Below, one piece after another: positions 11,662 to 14,997 of a stretch of 14,997 nucleotides of DNA. Positions within the stretch are counted from its first letter, which is position 1, and every line of letters starts with the position of its first letter. Made by a program: the position numbers and the translations under genes. Below the pieces are notes generated by a model, which saw nothing but the letters and a program-made list of their open reading frames with translations, was not told the DNA's origin and made no database searches. The DNA is taken from assembly GCA_943326215.1 (NCBI GenBank), contig CALPSK010000003.1:1-14997 (forward strand). The letters run 5' to 3'. This stretch comes from Sediminibacterium ginsengisoli (GTDB lineage: Bacteria > Bacteroidota > Bacteroidia > Chitinophagales > Chitinophagaceae).

Positions 11662-14553
11662 TTGAAAAGAATAGGCTTAAACCCCAGCATTTGGATTTTA
11701 CTCCTGATTCCCTTTTTTGGAGTGGGTCAAAACACGATTGGCTTGCCAGAAATCCTTAATTATTCCAAAATCGACTACAAAGCGGGGCTTCAAAACTGGG
11801 ATTTCAAACAGGATAAAAATGGTATTATCTATGTAGCCAACAACGAAGGTTTATTAAGTTTTGATGGTAGTTTTTGGAAATTGTACCCCCTACCCAATAA
11901 AACCATCGTAAGATCGGTGACCATTGGGAGTGATAATCATATTTATGTAGGTGGGCAGGATGAGTTAGGCTATTTTAGTCCAGGCGCCAATGGCGGTCTG
12001 GTTTACCATAGTTTGGTAGACCAATTACCGGAAAATGAGCGCAATTTTGCAGACGTTTGGGATATCGCTTATTATAATAATGAAATCTTTTTTAGAACCT
12101 CCAAAAATATCATCCGCTATGCTCGTAAGAAGGTAAGTATCGGATTAGCGCCAACCAATTGGAGCTTTTTGGGGGAAGCTAAGGGCAAATTGTATGCCCA
12201 TGATAAAAAAACAGGGCTATTTGTCTTTGAAAATGAAAAGTGGCAGCCACTTAATTCGAATAATTTAACCAATGTCGAAGTCACTGCTATCCTATCTATC
12301 AAAGACGCCCTCATTATCGCCACTTTAAAAAATGGGCTCTATCAATATGGTAGTAATGGGGCAATCAAAATCAGCACCCCTACCACCCAATATTTAGAAA
12401 ACCAACGTATTTATACGGCAACTGCTATTAATAATGAATGGATAGGGATTGGAACAGCCAATTCTGGGGTCATGATCATCGACGAAAAAGGGGGGATGAT
12501 TCAAAGTTTATCCAAGCCCGAAGGTTTACAGAACTATGATGTCCTTTCCATCTTCGCCGACAACCAAAATAATTTATGGGTAGGTTTGAACAATGGAATT
12601 GATTGTGTTGGTTTTAATAAAGCAATCAAACATATCAACCCTAATTACCAAGACGCATCGGCTTATGCAACAGTCCTTCATAAGGATCAATTGTATGTAG
12701 GTACATCTAGTGGATTGTACAGTGTGCCCATTCAAGGCTTGGGGGATTTAAGTTTTAATCGTGGCATATTTAACACGATTGCAAATACAGCAGGACAGGT
12801 ATGGGGCTTAGCAAATATTAATGAACAATTATTTTTAGCACACCATGAAGGCGCATTTTTAGTAGAAAATAATAAAGCAAGACAGATAAATAACCAACAA
12901 GGGTTTTGGAATTTTCAATTGATACGCGATGGCTTAGGCACCAATAATATTGTAGCAGGCAATTACACTGGCCTTGTCTACTTATCAGCAAATGGAAATA
13001 GTTTTAATTCAAAAACATTACAGGACTATACAGAGTCTTCCAGGTATGTGGCAGTGAATGAAGGAAACTATATATGGGTATCCCATCCATTCCATGGATT
13101 GTATAAAATAAAAAAAGATACCAGTGGAGGAGATAGTACACCAAAATTATACACCAATAAAAATGGATTGCCCTCTATCTTAAATAACCATGTGTATACC
13201 ATCAAAGACGAACTTGTTGTAGCCACAGAAAAAGGCGTCTATGCTTACAATGAACAGATGGACCAATTTGAGCCACATGCATCCTATCAAAAATTATTAG
13301 GCAATCAGAGTCTACGATATTTAAAGGAGGATAAGGAAGGACATATCTGGTTCGTGCACGAGAAGCAACTAGGTGTGGTAGATATGAGCGAGAAGACGCC
13401 AAAAATTATTTATATATCAGAACTAAATAACCGATTACTGAGTGGTTTTGAGATGGTGTATCCAGTGAACGAAAACAACATCTTTGTAGCTGCAGAGAAT
13501 GGATTAATCAATATCAACTACGCAAAATATAAAAAGAGCAATTATAAATTACAAGTACAGATAAGAGAAGTAAGGATGTTGGGTGAAAAGGATAGTGTTT
13601 TGTATGGAGGCTATTTTGGTAATCTCAACGAAAAGCAAATACAACCCTTACAGACTGCGCCGAAATTAAAAAAGCAATGGGGTAATCTACATTTTGAATT
13701 CGCATCCTCTTTGTTTGGTTTGCAAAACAACTTGGAGTATAGCTATCGACTGAGGGGGCTAGATAAAAACTGGTCAAAGTGGAGTAATAAAACAGAGAAG
13801 GAATATACCAATATGCCGGCAGGCAATTATACTTTTGAAATAAAAGTTAGAAATAATTTTGGAGAAGAATCCGAAATAGCTAGTTATGCCTTTACAATCT
13901 TGCCGCCATGGTATTTATCAGAATTGGCATACGCAGGCTATGTGATCTTATTTTTCTTGATTGTCCTTACACTCATCCGTTGGCAAAAGAAAAAATTTGA
14001 TACACAACAAAAAAAGCATGAGGAGGAACAAAAACAATTAAACTATTTAAAGCAACTAGAAATTGATAAAGCAAAGAATACAGTTACGGAAATCAAAAAT
14101 GAAAAATTACAATTAGAAATTGATAATAAAAATACAGAGCTGCTCAACTTTACAATGCACTTAGTGCAGAAGGGAGAATTATTGTCAAACTTAAAAACGC
14201 ATATGTCTAAAATGACAAAAGTGCTTGAAAATTCATCTGGTTTAGAAGAATTAAAGAAAATGATTAAGGTGATTAATGATGCCGAAAAAATGGACAACGA
14301 CTGGGAAAATTTTGTCTATCATTTTGACAAGGCTCATAATTCCTTTACCATGAATCTAAAACAAAAATACCCAAAGCTCACGGCGAATGAATTAAAGCTA
14401 TGTACTTTTCTGAGGCTAAATTTATCTACTAAAGAAATTGCACAATTAATGAATATATCATTACGTGGTGTAGAGTTAAGTAGGTACAGGTTAAGAAAGA
14501 AGCTGGAGCTGCCAACAGAAACCAGTTTATTTGAATTTTTTAATTCTATCTAA
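11626..14553 (+). CDS. Membrane-anchored sensor-regulator: beta-propeller, Y_Y_Y domain, membrane helix, coiled coil, LuxR-type HTH
   Basis: A 975-aa protein likely to sense a breakdown product of the operon's glycan in the periplasm and control transcription directly. After a signal peptide (ILLLIPFFGVGQ) come propeller repeats over about 30-670 (NGIIYVANNEGLLSFDG, NNLWVGLNNGI and similar). A Y_Y_Y domain covers about 685-757 (YSYRLRGLDKNWSKWS, MPAGNYTFEIKVRN). One membrane helix lies at about 763-786, then a charged coiled coil to about 900, then a LuxR/GerE-like HTH at about 918-965 (LTANELKLCTFLRL, STKEIAQLMNISLRGVE). Unlike hybrid two-component PUL sensors it has no histidine kinase, ATPase or receiver domain. 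The ATG at 11638 (MKK) gives the more usual signal peptide than 11626. It is read divergently from susC, which supports it as that operon's regulator. Its 3' end overlaps the next gene by 27 bp. Confidence 0.9.
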   Translation: MHTSMKKTTTTSLKRIGLNPSIWILLLIPFFGVGQNTIGLPEILNYSKIDYKAGLQNWDFKQDKNGIIYVANNEGLLSFDGSFWKLYPLPNKTIVRSVTIGSDNHIYVGGQDELGYFSPGANGGLVYHSLVDQLPENERNFADVWDIAYYNNEIFFRTSKNIIRYARKKVSIGLAPTNWSFLGEAKGKLYAHDKKTGLFVFENEKWQPLNSNNLTNVEVTAILSIKDALIIATLKNGLYQYGSNGAIKISTPTTQYLENQRIYTATAINNEWIGIGTANSGVMIIDEKGGMIQSLSKPEGLQNYDVLSIFADNQNNLWVGLNNGIDCVGFNKAIKHINPNYQDASAYATVLHKDQLYVGTSSGLYSVPIQGLGDLSFNRGIFNTIANTAGQVWGLANINEQLFLAHHEGAFLVENNKARQINNQQGFWNFQLIRDGLGTNNIVAGNYTGLVYLSANGNSFNSKTLQDYTESSRYVAVNEGNYIWVSHPFHGLYKIKKDTSGGDSTPKLYTNKNGLPSILNNHVYTIKDELVVATEKGVYAYNEQMDQFEPHASYQKLLGNQSLRYLKEDKEGHIWFVHEKQLGVVDMSEKTPKIIYISELNNRLLSGFEMVYPVNENNIFVAAENGLININYAKYKKSNYKLQVQIREVRMLGEKDSVLYGGYFGNLNEKQIQPLQTAPKLKKQWGNLHFEFASSLFGLQNNLEYSYRLRGLDKNWSKWSNKTEKEYTNMPAGNYTFEIKVRNNFGEESEIASYAFTILPPWYLSELAYAGYVILFFLIVLTLIRWQKKKFDTQQKKHEEEQKQLNYLKQLEIDKAKNTVTEIKNEKLQLEIDNKNTELLNFTMHLVQKGELLSNLKTHMSKMTKVLENSSGLEELKKMIKVINDAEKMDNDWENFVYHFDKAHNSFTMNLKQKYPKLTANELKLCTFLRLNLSTKEIAQLMNISLRGVELSRYRLRKKLELPTETSLFEFFNSI

Positions 14554-14997
14554 AATCACTAATGGAATAAATAAAGGTGCTTCAATCAAATAACGGCGGT
14601 ACATTCTTTTAGGTTCTTGGATTAAACGATAGAACCATTCTAGGCCAGCACCATGCATCCATTTTGGGGCTCTTTTTGCTAAGCCAGCCATCACTTCAAA
14701 AGCACCGCCAATTCCCACATACAAAGCAGGATGTAGTTGCGCTTTATTTTGTGTGATCCACAAATCTTGTTTAGGCGCAGTTAAACTTATGAGTACAATA
14801 TCTGGTACAGCTGCATTTACAGCATCTACCATTTTTTTATTTTCTGTTGCATCAAATACGGACATAAAAGGAGGAACGTAAATACCCACTATTTTACAAT
14901 TAGGATATTGTTGTAAAATCATTGCCTTCAATTTTTCTCCCACACCAGGAGAGGCGCCCAATAAAAATAAAGTGAAACTTTCATTCGTGGCAAAAGC
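14527..14997 (-). CDS. WecG/TagA/CpsF-family glycosyltransferase (GT26), N-terminus outside the window
   Basis: The frame is open to the window edge, giving the C-terminal 156 residues of a family usually about 240-260 long; the true start is to the right of the window. The family adds a sugar, often N-acetylmannosamine(uronate), from a UDP-sugar to a lipid-linked acceptor in cell-surface polysaccharide synthesis. Visible family marks are LLGASPGVGEK, PDIVLISLTAPKQDLWI, the glycine-rich GIGGAFEVMAG, and the C-terminal RAPKWMHGAGLEWFYRLIQEP followed by RRYL. It ends with a basic tail (DRIKKFK). It converges on the regulator gene and overlaps its last 27 bp. It is not part of the glucan operon; it probably belongs to an exopolysaccharide or capsule cluster to the right. 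Exact donor and acceptor cannot be read from the sequence. Confidence 0.92.
   Translation of the reverse strand, partial: AFATNESFTLFLLGASPGVGEKLKAMILQQYPNCKIVGIYVPPFMSVFDATENKKMVDAVNAAVPDIVLISLTAPKQDLWITQNKAQLHPALYVGIGGAFEVMAGLAKRAPKWMHGAGLEWFYRLIQEPKRMYRRYLIEAPLFIPLVILDRIKKFK

Noticed and set aside
11577..11759. 60-codon plus-strand frame overlapping the regulator start
   Set aside because: Out of frame with the regulator, whose signal peptide and domains are clear.

Overview
The window looks like part of a Bacteroidota chromosome. The evidence is a SusC/SusD pair, outer-membrane lipoproteins with PKD domains, a SusC-linked membrane sensor with a Y_Y_Y domain, A+T-rich DNA, almost no Shine-Dalgarno sequences, and one good Bacteroidota-type promoter (TTTG, 20 bp, TAnnTTTG). 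The family Chitinophagaceae is my guess from protein flavour and is not proven.

Left part (1 to about 2306) reads as the end of an integrated mobile element. It holds three leftward genes: a ParB-like protein cut by the window edge, a Lys/Gln/Ala-rich protein of unknown function, and a protein with a C-terminal PD-(D/E)XK nuclease motif. A shared 10-bp motif, possibly an operator, sits before the last two. The element appears to stop at the 3' part of a tRNA-Arg(CCT) gene (about 2306-2346), which is followed by the tRNA's own terminator. Two pairs of helically phased direct repeats lie just inside this border and could be integrase arm sites. The integrase and the intact tRNA would be beyond the left edge.

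Middle (2550-11335) is a compact leftward polysaccharide utilisation locus (PUL): SusC-like TonB-dependent porin, SusD-like lipoprotein, a 699-aa lipoprotein with two PKD-like domains and three copies of a jelly-roll-like module, a 305-aa PKD lipoprotein, and a GH16 endo-beta-glucanase with a PKD domain. Gaps between genes are 7-23 bp and a strong terminator follows the last gene, so this is almost certainly one operon. The expected substrate is a beta-1,3-glucan of laminarin type: the surface lipoproteins bind it, GH16 cuts it, and SusC/SusD import the oligosaccharides.

Right part: a 975-aa membrane-anchored regulator (periplasmic propeller, Y_Y_Y domain, one membrane helix, coiled coil, LuxR-type HTH) is read divergently from susC. 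The 290-bp shared control region carries a LacI-like palindrome and an array of TACATCA heptamers spaced by whole helical turns. The window ends in a leftward WecG/TagA/CpsF-family glycosyltransferase whose 3' end overlaps the regulator by 27 bp and whose 5' end lies outside.

I see no CRISPR array, rRNA, intact tRNA or IS element. The PUL is a known kind of system. The less expected parts are the element border, the triple module, the phased heptamer array and the membrane-tethered regulator.
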